A stretch of DNA of 64,000 bases from Pontederia crassipes (taxonomy: Eukaryota > Streptophyta > Magnoliopsida > Commelinales > Pontederiaceae). Under the pieces are notes generated by a model. It was given only the letters and a program-made list of their open reading frames with translations, was not told where the DNA came from and searched no databases. This document shows, piece by piece, positions 21,900 through 33,630 of this stretch. Both the position numbers and the translations under genes were made by a program. Every line of letters begins with the position of its first letter. The first letter of the stretch is position 1. The stretch covers positions 10,129,501-10,193,500 of the forward strand of contig JAUKPH010000017.1 in the NCBI GenBank assembly GCA_030549335.1, in the 5' to 3' direction.

Positions 21900-24260
21900 T
21901 GTAACGCTTTCAAATTTCTCCCTCGCTGAAACTCAGCAATTGGGCTAGTTTGACATAACTTTTCATGGGTTTTTATTATCTAACAAAAAAAAAAATAAAG
22001 ATACTAAAGAACCAGAATAACTTTTTTCATAAAAATGTGGAAGTTGACTAATTCTTCATAATAACTAATAATAACCAAACTAAAAATATAATGTGGAAGA
22101 CAACTCTTCTATTCCGAGAAATCCTCTACTAGTATAAGCATCTATTACATCATCATAAACCAAGGGTGCTCGAATAGCAAATTTGAAAACTGACTCTCAT
22201 GTGCAACATCACCACGAACTCTGATGTTGCACACGCCTCCATCTATAGCATCAATTATTTATGAGGTTCAAACACAGAGACATAGAATATCTGAGCAATT
22301 ACGACATAGAATATCTGGGATTCACCGGAGCAGCCAAATCTAGGTCGACGCACACCCTGGCATAGAGAAGTTTCTCTCCGAAGGAGGTGAAACTATCAAT
22401 CTTGAGCGGCTATCTGAAAATAGATGCAATACGACGAACTGTCTCAGCACCACTAAGCTCATAAGAGAGGCCCGATAGTTGAATCCACACTGGCGAGGTG
22501 GAGAGCAGATCATCAAAAGAGACGGAAGAAGGCCTTTGCCTGCGAAACATGTGAAACACACTCATTAAAATTTCATGGGCTGCGAGTTAACACCTTTAGA
22601 CGGTTGTCCACACTGCTGAAGGAAAAAGATAGTAATGGTTACCTATGTCGGAGATCTGCAGAGGTGCTGAGAGATCCCAGAGCATGGGGAGGTCATTTGC
22701 TAGGGAGGCAACTGGTAACAAATTATCTATGAGCCTGCCCATCAGATAAAGCTTAAGATCATCCGAACGCTGAGCAACCTCAGCGTCAGAGATGACCACC
22801 TCATCCGTAAAGGCAGATTGGATCGCTAGGAGCTTGTGCTTGGAGATCAGCGTCAGAGATGACCACCTCACCCACGGGTCGTCGATCACGGACAATGTCA
22901 GACCAGCGCTTGCCATTCATCGCCGGAGGTTTAGGTAAAAGTGGGGGGAGAAAAGGGTTTTGGGGAAGGGGAAAATGAGCCACCGGTGGCTGAGATATTA
23001 GGGGGAGAGAGTATGAGAGGGATGAGCGGAAGGTGGGGGGAGGAGAGAGGGCATGGGTGAGAAAGACGACAGGGGTGGGGGTTCGGAGTGAATTGTTTGC
23101 TCCATTTGTCGAGAGACATCAGAACTGTTACATACTGAAGGAGAACGAGAGACTGAGGAAGAAGGCACTGGTCAGAAGTACCCCACAAATATGAGTCACT
23201 AGGAAATCAGTTCTGCAACCTGTGCAGAATTCGGGTCAGGCACAATTAAACCCGGATCAGGTTAGTCTAACGCAAGCCGAGTCGAAGGACGACTTGGTCC
23301 AGGTCAATATCACATCATACTTTCTCCGTCATTCTCTAGAATCTGGGCCGGGTGTACTGGAGTTCGGGTCAGGTCTCGCGTTGTGAAAATTAGGACGTGT
23401 GTGTCGACGACCAGGGCCCGGGTCAAGCTCTGTAAACTTGGGCAGGGCACGGACCGAAGCCGGGTCGGGTTCAGCTAGCGTGCCCCGAGCTTTGTCCATC
23501 CTTAGTGAAGTCAGGCCGGGTCCATCCAACTCGGGCCAGGTTCCTATACAAAGGAATTTCGGTGCCAAAAAATTAAAACTTTGATCTAACTTTCTGACTA
23601 ATCTAGACATGCTTTCGACGTGAAACAAAGAGAAATCTATTCTTAATAAACAAAGAGCAATAACCATGTTTTAATCTTTCGAGTTCTTAATTAATCTACT
23701 AAGAAATCACATCTAAAAGTGAATCTAGAATTCTACGTACCTATACAGTTTCAAACTACCTAAACCCTTAACTTTGGGGACAATTTTCAAGACGACGAAG
23801 ATGTTCTAGATGAGAAATTTGACGTCCTTTGAAAGATGGTAGATTGGAGAATGGATGTCCGATCGGAGCTCTCATGCACACACACCGAGGAGGAAGAAAC
23901 AAGGGCAGCTAAAGGAGAGAAAAATCTATTTTTCTAGTAAAAGGAGGCAGTAAAGGGAGATTATTTATAGGGGAGAAGACTTTGAGTTTTGATGGATTAA
24001 AAACTAATTTGTTTAACCACTCTCAAATTTAATTCTGAATCTTATCCATAATCTTAACTAATAATCTATTTTAAATACTTTATTTATTCCTTGTCTTTTC
24101 CTTTTTTTTTCTTCTTCTCAAAGTCCTTTCTATACACAACTTCACTTTTGACTTCTCAACTTTTATATTTTCTTTTAAACTGAATTTTTGTAATTAACTA
24201 AATAAAAAGAATATTTTATTTACCAAATTAATTAATTCAATAAAATCTTGGGGTATTGTA
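21900..24260 (-). repeat. 3' LTR of the Gypsy element, enlarged by an insertion
   Basis: It matches 29191-30683 at both ends: 21900-22310 against 29191-29455, and 23518-24260 against 29962-30683. The middle (about 22310-23517) differs and carries a DUF4283-like coding segment plus GGGTCGGG-rich DNA. The right edge reads GGGGTATTGTA beside a polypurine stretch (CTTTAAGGGGG on the minus strand). Confidence 0.8.
22310..22990 (-). pseudogene. LINE ORF1-type (DUF4283) fragment in the LTR
   Basis: The minus strand reads MNGKRWSDIVRDRRP, then LLAIQSAFTDEVVISDAEV, LKLYLMGRLIDNLLPVASL, WDLSAPLQISDIGNHYYLF, and further on DDLLSTSPVWIQLSGLSYEL, PLKIDSFTSF and YARVCVDLDL. This is the order of the DUF4283 domain (including the PVWI-L-GL-E block and ARVCVE-DL ending) found in ORF1 of plant L1-like LINEs and related zinc-knuckle proteins. 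A segment is duplicated in tandem (CAGCGTCAGAGATGACCACC near 22780 and 22849), breaking the frame. It stops at about 22310 before any zinc knuckle or endonuclease, so it is 3'-truncated, unusual for LINEs. A transduplicated gene fragment is an alternative. Confidence 0.6.
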
Positions 24261-25847
24261 TTATTACCCCCTTAAAGAAAATTCGTTTCCAAATTTCACT
24301 CACTGAACAAATGGAGAAACTATCGGCGCATCTCTGCTTCCTACTCCCACGTGGCTTCATTGCCTTGATGATGTTTCCATGAAATTTTCACCAAAGTCAC
24401 TTCCTTGTTTCCTTGCTTTTGCATTTCAAACTCCAATATATGAATTGGTTGTCTCTCATCCTCCTTGAGATTGGACTCCTCAATTCGGATCATGTTAGTC
24501 AGCATGTTTATACTTCCTCAAAAGGCACATGGAAGACATGTCCAATATCTCAAAATGCCCAACATATCTAAGGCTTACTTTTCCTTTATTGCTAAATTGC
24601 ATCACCCCCTTAGTAGGAAAAACTTTCAAAAGTACTTTATCACATTGCTGAAATATTTATTCTCTTCTTCCTCTATCGGCATATGTTTTTTGCTTGTTTT
24701 GAGCTGCTTTTATCTTTGTCTTTATTACTTCCACCTTATCTGCATACTCCCGTCTACTTCAGTGGTTGAGCAATCAAAATCTTCTTTTCGCCAACTTCAT
24801 TCCAATATGTGAGTGCTCGGCATAGCCTGCCATATAGGACCTCAAATGGAGCCATGCCCATATTAGAATGGTAGCTATTATTATAAGAAAATTCTAACAA
24901 TGACAGGTGATCATTTCAACTTCCATGCTAGTCTAAAGCTCTGATCATATCCTCTAATGTTTGAATGATCCTCTCTGACTGACCATCGGTCTGAGGATGG
25001 AAGGCAGTACTAATTTAGCCTTGTGTCAAAAACTTCTTGCAGACTTTCAAAATCTTGAGGTGAATTTGGGATCCCTGTTGGACGTAATACTGGTAAGGAT
25101 ACCATGTAGACTTAATCTCTTTTACATATATGTCCATTAAGCTCTCAATGGACTGCTTCATCTTCATGGGTACAAAATGGGCCACCTTTGTCAGTCGGTC
25201 CATTATCACTCATATAGCATCATGGCCCTTCCACGTGCGAAGCAAACTAGTCATGAAATCCATAGTTATTTCTTCCCATTTTCACTGTGGGATTCCCAAG
25301 TTCTTGGTGAGTCCATAAGGCCTCTGATGCTCCACTTTGATTGGTTGGCACACTATACACTTTGACACATATTCAACAATTTCTCTTTTCATATCTGGCC
25401 ACCAAAAGCTCCTTTAAGCGTCCTTGTACATTTTTTTTACTTCCTAGATGAATAGCAAATTCAGACTTATGACATTCCAGTACTTCCCTTCTTAGAGTTG
25501 TCACTAGGGACTCATAGGTGATTCCTATATCTGATCCCACCATCACCTGAGATCTATAGGTCCTCCTAATCTGATTCACATCGCTTCATCATATCCTTTG
25601 TACTTTGAATATGTGGGTTGAGCTTTGATGATCTAATCACTAGGTCCAACTCAATACGATGCATCATCATGAAGACACCATTCTTTCTAGGTCTTGTATT
25701 CCACTTGATTAATTCTTGTATCATCTCGTATCTTCTTAACCTGAGGAAGGCAAGTGATCCTTTCCATTTCCAACTCAGTGCATCTGCCACTGAGTTGGCT
25801 TTTCCTAGGTGATAATTAATAAAAATTTCATAGTCCATCAATTCCAT
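24261..25847 (-). pseudogene. Gypsy RNase H C-terminus and integrase
   Basis: On the minus strand MELMDYEIFINYHLGKANSV with VADALS (25847-25770) is the end of Gypsy RNase H. LRREVLECHKSEFAIHLGSK (about 25480) is the integrase zinc-binding stretch, and MIMDRLTKVAHFVPMKMKQS (25209-25150) is the integrase core block following the first catalytic Asp. Further core remnants continue to about 24800 with frame breaks. The last part (24800-24261) has no identifiable chromodomain. Stops make it non-functional. Confidence 0.8.
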
Positions 25848-27480
25848 CCATCTTCTCTATCTCATGTTGAAATCTTTCTAAGTGAACACATACTTCAAAC
25901 TCTTATAATCTGTAAAAACCTTAAACTCCTCTCCATATAGATAATGCCTCCATGTATTCATAGCAAAGACTACAACTACTCACTATAAATCATGAGTGGG
26001 ATAATTCATTTCATGCTTTTTCAATTGTCTGGATGCGTAAGCTACAACTTTGTCGTATTGTATCAACACACACCCAAGACCTATCCCACATGTGTCACTG
26101 GACACCATGTACCCACCACTCCCAGTCGGAATAGTGAGAATCAGAGTTGTAGTCAACCTCTTTTACAATTCTTAGAAGCTCTGCTCACACCTTGCAGACC
26201 ATACATATTTCTCTCCCTTTCTTGTGAGCTTGGTACTATTATGTTGGAGAAATTCTGAATGAACCTTTGGTAGTATCCTGCTAATCTAAGAAAACTTCTA
26301 ATTCTATATGCATTCTTAGCTTGAGGCCACTTCTCAATCGCTTCCACTTTAAATGGATCTACTGAGATCTCATCCTTTGATACTGTTGGGAATAAAACAC
26401 CGAGGATCGATGAACAATGAAAACAACGAAAAAAAGAGAAAATGAACACAGAGATTTAACGTGGTAAAACTCTCTTGATCAATGTGAACAAGAGAGAAAA
26501 CATCCACGGGCAAAGGAGGCCGACGCCAGAAGAATTTCACTATGAGCCAAAAGAGAGTACATCCTATAAAACCCTAACCCTCATATATAACACTATAAAA
26601 CCCTAACCCTAACGGCCCAAGCCCTCCGCATCCGCCACAGATCCTCATTTTTCCTTCTTTTTTTTCTTTCATAATTTTGGGTACAGGGTATATAATTCAA
26701 GGCACATCAACAGATACTATATGGCCGAGGAACATAATCTCCTCTAAACAAAATTCACACTCCAAAAATTTTTCATAGAGTTGATGTTGTCTCAATGTTT
26801 CCAAAACTATCTTCAAGTGCTCTATGTGTTGATCATGACTCTCCGAATAAATCAAGATGTCATTAACAAATACGATAACAAACTGAACAAAATGAGGCCG
26901 AAATATGTGGTTCATCATATCCATAAAAGTCGTAGGTGCATTTATCAAGCCAAACAACATCACTACGAATTCATAATGTCCATAGCGCATTTTCGGAATA
27001 TCTTCGACCACACATAACTACTGATAACCACTTCTGAGATCTATACTTTTGCTCTTGACAGTTGATCGAATAGGTCATCAATCCGTGGAAGGGGGCATTT
27101 ATTCTTTATTGTCACTTTGTTCAACATGCGATAGTCGATGCAGAGCCACATAAATCCATCCTTCTTCTTGACAAATAATATGGAGTGCTCTAAGGTGAGA
27201 CACTTGGACGAATAAGCCCTTTGTCTAGAAATTCTTGAATATGCTTCTTCAGCTCCAACATTTCAGCCGGTGCCATTCGATATGGCACCTTCGAAATTGG
27301 AGCGATTCCCAAAAGTAGTTCGATGCGGAAGTCTACTTCTCATCTTGGTGGCAATCCCGAGGTATCCTCCAGGAATACATCTGAGAATTCCTTGATTACT
27401 TCTGCTTGATGAAGTTCCTTGACCGATGAGTTAGTAGACACCACACTGGCCAACAATCCTCTGTATCCTTTTTGCAATAG
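25848..27480 (-). pseudogene. Gypsy reverse transcriptase / RNase H, split by a solo LTR
   Basis: In minus-strand order: [20 protein letters not shown] and [16 protein letters not shown] (about 27290-27190), then [39 protein letters not shown] (about 26870-26810) and FLGHIVS. The solo Copia LTR (26712-26384) interrupts here, and then FKVEAIEKWPQAKNAYRIRS and FLRLAGYYQRFIQNFS continue (26350-26240). The catalytic YVDD has become FVND, removing the first metal-binding Asp. Stops are present near 27150. Confidence 0.85.
26384..26712 (-). repeat. Solo LTR of the Copia family, 5-bp target duplication
   Basis: Reverse-complemented, it runs TGTTGATGTGCC...CCCAACA and matches 3126-3388. GATAC flanks it at 26379-26383 and 26713-26717. 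No internal sequence remains, so it arose by recombination between the two LTRs of an inserted Copia. Its U3 region carries AAACCCTAACCCT motifs and TATA-like stretches (26570-26610) that the 3126 copy lacks. It is therefore the better representative of the LTR. Confidence 0.92.
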
Positions 27481-27509
27481 CTTGCATGCCTTTATTGCTG
27501 ATATCATCA

Positions 27510-27900
27510 ACTTCTTATCTTTCTCTCCTTGGAGTTGTCCCTCTTACGGTTGCCTTTGGCTTGCCTTTCATCCCGATGACCACCTTCTTCTTTTTACATA
27601 AAATGGATGTGTCACGATATGACAACCAATCCATACCCAAGATCACATCGTAGTATGGAATAATTATCAAATATGCAAAGTAATCTTGCCCATTGATACT
27701 AATTGGCACATTAGGCAAGTATTTCATAGTTTGCAACACCCCCATAGGAGTGATGATATCCATTTCATGTCAAAGGTCCTTTGCCGAAACTTCCAATGCT
27801 TTCACGTACTCTTCTAATATACAAGAGTGGGTAGCTCCTGGATCAAATAGCACAGTAGTTAAGAGTTCAGAAACATAAAGAGTACCTATGATAACGTCGG
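27510..27900 (-). pseudogene. Gypsy aspartic protease
   Basis: The minus strand reads TVLFDPGATHSCILEEYVKA (about 27860-27800), with the catalytic Asp in a D-x-GATHS motif, then LPNVPISINGQDYFAYLI and IPYYDVILGMDWLS, the characteristic RVP_2 blocks of plant Gypsy polyproteins. A stop lies between the two parts near 27770. It lies between the zinc knuckle (28045) and the RT, as expected. Confidence 0.82.
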
Positions 27901-27989
27901 TATCTTCCTGTGGTTCTTCGGCTTCCATGTGTATACTCTTCCTTGGACCAGTCGATTTGCATTTCCCGTACCTGCCTGGTTCTGTTCAT

Positions 27990-28860
27990 TTTCCACTAGA
28001 CAGTCCTTGATGTAGTGACTTGCTGCTCTACACTAAAAGCAAGTCCTGTTCTTCACCCTGCTTTCTCCAAAATGTTCTCACCCACAAAATGTGCATATGG
28101 GCTTCGCAATTGGAGTCTGTTGGTCTTGTGCTAATTGTTGCCTCTACTGCTGAGGTTGTTGGGCCCTTCACTATTGTGGTTGCTGAGACCTCTGTTGTGG
28201 TGTCCTCTGTTGGGCTGGCATTTGGGGAGGATTATAAGGCCTCACCCTATCATTGCGATGATTCTCCTACCGTTGTTGTTGGCTGCCCTCCCTTCGAGGC
28301 GGGGTTTGGTTGGTAGCGCCCCTTGACTTCCTCTCTTGCCATATTCTAGACACTCCTCTTTTCATTAGAGTGGTCATACTTGCCGTCTCGTGCCATGTGC
28401 GACACCTTCCTGACATGTCTTTCAATCTTAGCCCAAAATGAAGGCCATTTATGAATTGGTTGGTCCTATTTTGCTCATCATCATTGGGCCCGTACTTCCA
28501 AAGTCGAATGAACTTGGTCAAGTATTCTGACACTACTTTGCTTTCATGAGTTAGTTGCAGACATTCTTCGCGCTTCATGCCTCTCTTGTAAGCTAGGCAA
28601 AAATGTTCTTAAAAAACTTTCTTAAATTTCGCCCCTGGAATCTCAGTTCTTCCGGGGAATGCCATGACTTTGGTGGTGCTCCACCAATCCCTAACATCTT
28701 TAGTGAATCTGTTTGTGGCAAACAGTACCTTCTTTCCTTCCACACAGTCCATGAGATCGAAGGTTCTAGCCATCTAGCGGTGGTATCAAAGTCATTCACC
28801 TCATTAAAATGACCTAGTTTTATCTTCAAAAATTCCTAAATAATACTCATCACAGGAGGA
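27990..28860 (-). pseudogene. Gypsy gag with CCHC knuckle
   Basis: On the minus strand, DTTARWLEPSISWTVWKERR (28790) is followed after a shift by HESKVVSEYLTKFIRLWKYG and NRTNQFINGLHFGLR (28540-28430), typical of the Retrotrans_gag domain. A Gln/Arg/Pro-rich linker leads to a C-x2-C-x4-H-x4-C knuckle at about 28045-28004 (CRAASHYIKDC) in which a TAG stop replaces one residue. The frame is broken at several points. Confidence 0.8.
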
Positions 28861-29175
28861 GTTTGTTGTTGTCCTTGATTAACGTGCACCATTTGGTTGC
28901 CTAAGCTTGAATTTTTCTAAGGCCCCTTATGTTGAAATATATTGATGGTATTACCCTTTGGGTTGAACATATTGATGGTATTACCCCTTGGGTTGAACCG
29001 AGCTGACTATCCATATCACCCAAAGTAGGAATCATCTACAAAGCAACACAATATATTTAGTAAGACAATCATGAATCTGACTAAATGATACTTTACTTAC
29101 TTGGATGGCATGACAGTTGTTTGTGATGGTTGCACATGAACACTACTTTTAAATCTAAGGGACTTAGCGAACTTT

Positions 29176-29188
29176 GGCCCCGATACCA
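29176..29188 (-). other. Primer binding site of the Gypsy element
   Basis: On the minus strand it reads TGGTATCGGGGCC, two bases from the 5' LTR edge; Met-tRNA type. Confidence 0.75.
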
Positions 29189-29190
29189 AC

Positions 29191-30683
29191 TATAACGCCC
29201 TCAAATTTTGTCCTCTTGGCACGTGGCAATTGGGCTAGTGTGGGTCAGCATTACTTATACACATAACTCTTCATAGACTTTCATAATCTAATAAGAAAAT
29301 AAACTAAGGTGCTCGAATAGCAAATTCTAAGACTGACTCTCATGTTCAACTGTATCACTGCGAACTCTGCTGTTGCACATACCTCCATCTATAGCATCAA
29401 TTATATGTGAGGTTCAAACACTAGGACATAGAATATCCATATGAGCAATTATGCCCAATATATCGAATAATACAAATAGATGCAATAGTTCTTTTACGTA
29501 TAAAAAGAATATGTAAAATTTGCAATTAAGTCATAAAATAATACAAAATTAGCAATTAAGTCATAAACATCAAGAACATATAAATTAATGCCAAACTCTA
29601 CATTTCACTTCTATTCTTTTCTTTTCCGTTCTTTCTATCCATTTCTTTTCATAATTGTTCTTCTTTAGTGTGTTGCACTACATTTTTTACTTTAAATATT
29701 TATTGTGGACTTCTATGTTCGTTGTCCTAGAAGAGCTCGACTTCTTTTATTATGGATTAATATATCACTTTCATGTAACTATAACAATGGGTCAAGGTAG
29801 ATCACACCAGGACTAGATGAGCATTTACGTACTCAAAATAGACTTGGACTTCTCAAGGTTACACAAGTAGGACCATCCCCTCTTCTTCTTATATTTATCC
29901 TCATGTGCATTAACTATAACACTCCACATGATGATACCATCTTTCAACTTTTATCGTATGGAATCTCCATCCAACTCGGGCTAGGTTCCTATACAGAGAA
30001 ACTCCGGTGTCCAAAAATCAAAACTTTGATCTAACTTTAACATGCTTTCGACATGAAACAAAGAGGAATCTATTTTTGGATAAACAAAGGACAATAATCA
30101 TGCTTTAATCTTTCAAGTTCTTAATTAATCTACCAAAAAATCAAATTCAAAAGTGAACCTAGAATTTCATGTACCTTGATAGTTTCAAACTACCTGAACT
30201 CTTAATTTTGGGAACAATTTTTGAGATGATGGAGATTCCATACGAAAAATTTGGCATCCTTTGAAAGAGGGGAGATATGAGATTGGATGGCCCACTAGAG
30301 CTCTCTGGCACGTCGAGAAAGGAGAAATAAGAGTTCAAAGTGGAAAAAAAATTGTTTTCTAATAAAAGGAGGCTGAAGGCTAAAGGAGGTTTATTTATAG
30401 GAGAGAAGACTTTGATTTTGATGGGTTAAAAACTAATCTGGAATTTTATGTTTAACCTCTTTCAAATCTAATTATGAATCTTATTCATAATCCTAATTAA
30501 TAATCTATTTAAATACCTTATTTATTCTTTTTCTTTTCCTTTTTTTTTCTTTTTATACACAACTTCACTTTTCACTTCTCAACTTTTATCTTTTGTTTTA
30601 AACTGAATTTTTGTAATTAACTAAATAAATAAATATTTTATTTATCAAATTAATTAATTCAAAAAAATGTTGGGGTGTTACTA
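29191..30683 (-). repeat. 5' LTR of the Gypsy element
   Basis: It pairs with 21900-24260. On the plus strand it starts TATAACGCCCTC (TG changed to TA) and ends TTGGGGTGTTAC. The central part (about 29460-29960) has no counterpart in the other LTR, where a different insertion or replacement is present. Confidence 0.82.
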
Positions 30684-30850
30684 TGAGACGTCCTCCGTTT
30701 CCGTTTTCTTTCTTGGGTCCTTAAACTGGTTCTCCTCTCTGTATATACAAATTGTGCAACTTCCATTTCCTTCAACACAGCCACATCCTCAAAAAAGGAC
30801 AAGGCTTGCTCTAAGTTAGATCTTGTAACAGATCACTGAAGTAATGCCGA

Positions 30851-31140
30851 ATGCAAATTAGGAAGCTTCTTAAGATGGTGCACAAGTGGCAGAAGTTTGC
30901 TGCGCTTGGAAGGAAGAGAATAACGACTGCGGCACGCCGGCAGCTGATAGTAGCCAGAGTGCAGACGCGTGCAGCTGCACCATCGCAAGCAGAGGGCACA
31001 TCTTCGTCTACACTGAGGACAACAGGCGCTTCATGGTTCCCTTGAAAAATGCCGGCAGACGGGCCGATAATTCTGCCTGTACTTGCGTTCGTTGGGAAAT
31101 CTCGTTGCACGGCATCATTAATCCAAACTCCAAAATGGAC
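30851..31140 (+). pseudogene. SAUR (small auxin-up RNA) pseudogene
   Basis: The ATG at 30851 opens MQIRKLLKMVHKWQKFAALG then RKRIT, the characteristic start of SAUR proteins. After a shift near 30940 the next frame gives ASRGHIFVYTEDNRRFMVPL, the conserved SAUR core. The segment normally following (the FRELF/EEFG block) is missing, and a third frame gives DGPIILPVLAFVGKS, matching the GPITLPCD region. SAURs are single-exon plant genes of about 100 residues linked to auxin responses. This one has at least two frame breaks and an internal deletion. It lies about 170 bp from the outer edge of the Gypsy 5' LTR, so the insertion probably cut its promoter region. Confidence 0.75.
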
Positions 31141-31335
31141 TGACCGGCCAACAATCTGTTCTTTGTGGCTTCTAAGAGCACCATGTTTCTTGTTTCTATC
31201 CAAATTTTTGGTGCGATAATATTGAACATATATTCTAATTAGTATTTTGTCTACCAAGTTTTTGTGGATCTTCTCTCCATAGTTATGTGACAGGAAAACT
31301 TTTTTTTTCCTACAAAATTTGTGAAAGACACGTAG

Positions 31336-31566
31336 TACTACAAGAAAATAAAGTTTTTGTGACAGAAAATTTCAATAAGCCACAAAAAACTTTTGTGATA
31401 AAATTGCGATAGATGGATTACTTCTGTGACAAGATTTCTATCACAAAACGAGCATTATTTTTTTAAAAAAAATAAAAGATTGATTCATTATTTTTCTCAG
31501 ACTATTGCGATGATTTTTTTTTCTGTCATAAATTTTCGCCACTTAAAATTACGTTTTATTGAAGTG
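31336..31566. mobile_element. Small CACTA-like MITE (about 230 bp)
   Basis: The left end TACTACAAGAAAATAAAG and the degenerate right end TTTTATTGAAGTG bracket repeats of TTTTTGTGACAGAAA/TTCTGTCA type. The target duplication is not clean (TAG against ATA/TAG), so the right edge is approximate. Confidence 0.5.
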
Positions 31567-31827
31567 ATAGTAGTATGGTTGTCTCCATGTGATCAAATCT
31601 CATGGGATGCCCACGCAGATTAATTCATGGGCATTTCTCCATAGTTATCAAAGAAAATAGGCACTTCTCGTGGAGCTTGTTTTGTTGGGTATAGGATCAT
31701 TTGCATATACCTTTATTATTAGCACTTCTATCATTAGATTTCATCTTAATTTGTTTGTCAATTAATTGTAAGAAATTTCTAATATGACATGAAGGTAATG
31801 TTGATGAGTACAGGGGTGATATGCTAA

Positions 31828-32693
31828 CACTACAAGAAAATGGGGGATTACTAATTTCCCCAAAAACCGTCGGAAACATCATTTCCGACGGGTTTTTTGA
31901 CGAAATCGGGGACGTCCGAAAAATGTCATCGCAAATCAATTTCCGACAATTGGGGAAGAAACGCCGAAAATTTCGACAGATTTCCGATGGTCGTGACCGC
32001 CGATATTTACGGCGGTCGTGACCACCGATATTTGCGGCGGTCGAGACCGCCGAAGTTTTCGACGATTTCGTCAACCGCTGCAAATATCGGCGAGCGTAGG
32101 GCGACCGCCGAAGCTTCGGCGGTCAAAACCGTAGCAAAAAATTTTTATAATATAAAAAAATTAGCCCGCCGGCGCCAACGCCAGTCGGCCGATGATGGAT
32201 CCGACCGCCAGGCTGCCGAATCCGGCCGCCCACGGCCGGATCCGAACGCCCGCGGCCGGATCCGAACGCCCGCGGCCGGATCCGGCCCCCAACGGCAGAA
32301 TCCGAATGTCGGCGGCCGATCCGACCGCTGGGGGTCGAATCCGGCCACCAGGCAGCCGAATTCGGCCGCCCCGACGATCGATCCGATCACTGGGGTCGGA
32401 TCCGGCGCTAGGGTCGGATCCAGCCGCCAAGCGGCCAAATCCGGCCGTTGGGGGCCGAATCCGAACGCCCGATGATCGGCCGTTGGGGTCGGATCAGGCG
32501 GCCGATCCGGCCGTTGGGGGCCGGATCCGAACGCCCGATGGCCCAGGCGGCCGATCCGGTCGCTGGGGGCCGGAGAGAGAAAGAGACGCCGGTGGGAGAG
32601 GGTCACCGGCGGTAGACGCTGACGTCCGGTCAGAGGCTCAACGTCGCCGACCGGGAGAGGGAGAGGGAGAGGAGACGATGGAGAGATGAAAGG

Positions 32694-32738
<45 letters not shown>

Positions 32739-33557
32739 TGGAAAGTTGAGAAAGCGGAAAAAAGTAAAAAAAAAAGTAGGATAACGAAATTTTAATTACC
32801 GACGGATCTAGCCGTCGAAAAAGTAAATATTAATTATTTTTAAATTTACCGACGGTTATGACCGTCAAAAATTATTTAATTGTAAAAATAAAATACTATA
32901 TTTAGTTATATTTATTTTTTATTTTTTATTTTATCGATGATTTGAATAGTCGCTAATTATTACCGACGATCGAAATCGTTAGAAATTATGACGGTTTGGA
33001 CTGTCGCAAATTATATTAATAAAATACTTCTCATATTATATTATTATAAATTTACCGACGGTTACGACCGTCGAAAATTGTGATAAATTTTGCGACGAAT
33101 GGATATCCGTCGAAAATATCGATGTTTCTAATCGTCGAAAAATAAAATAATAATATAACACTTTACATAATTTATTATTTTTATTTTCGACGGTCGTAAC
33201 CGTCGGAAAATCCATCGAAAATTACGACGGATGGATATCCGTTGGAAATATCGACGTTCCTAATTGTTGAAAAATAAAATAATAACATAACAAATTATGT
33301 AATTTATATTTTTAGTTTTGACGGTCGTAATCGTCGAAAAATCCGTCGAAAATTGCGACGGATGGATATCCGTCGAAAATATCGACATTCCTAAACATCG
33401 AAAAATAAAATAATAATATAACAAATTACATAAAGTATTATTTTTATTTCCAACGCTTGTAACCATCGGAAAATCTGTCGGAAATGAAACCGTCGCAAAA
33501 TCCGTCGCAATTTACGACGGATTTCTATCCGTCTGAAATTGTCTGTCGGAAAATGAA
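31828..33557. mobile_element. CACTA element of the CGACGG family, right end lost
   Basis: The left end is CACTACAAGAAAATGG at 31828. It has dense CGACGG/CCGTCG repeats, a GC-rich GGCCGGATCCG-type block (32160-32640), a (TA)n run at 32697-32736 followed by the family core GGTGGAAAGTTGAGAAAGCG, then A/T-rich repeat units. The right end stops at CTGTCGGAAAATG and runs into tandem AAATGAAAAATG units (33553-33609) instead of TTTTCTTGTAGTG. Confidence 0.8.
32697..32736. repeat. (TA)n microsatellite in the CACTA core
   Basis: An uninterrupted TA run directly before the conserved GGTGGAAAG...GAGAAAGCG core. Confidence 0.95.
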
Positions 33558-33630
33558 AAATGAAAAATGAAAATATACTCGTAAATGAAAAATGAAAAAT
33601 GAAAAATGTACTCTAATTTTTTTGTTATAA

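Larger units (their letters stand above)
21900..30683 (-). mobile_element. Decayed Ty3/gypsy LTR retrotransposon
   Basis: Read on the minus strand: 5' LTR 30683-29191, primer site 29188-29176, gag, CCHC knuckle, protease, RT, RNase H, integrase, polypurine tract near 24270, 3' LTR 24260-21900. RT before integrase marks it as Ty3/gypsy. Stops and shifts occur throughout. Two later insertions are visible: a LINE ORF1-like segment in the 3' LTR and a Copia solo LTR in the RT. A target duplication could not be confirmed. Confidence 0.88.

Noticed and set aside
26570..26610. Interstitial telomere repeat
   Set aside because: Only a few CCCTAA units, and they belong to the Copia LTR, so it is a promoter motif rather than a telomeric block.
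30811..31257. 148-residue minus-strand frame
   Set aside because: It is antisense to the SAUR pseudogene and has no similarity of its own.
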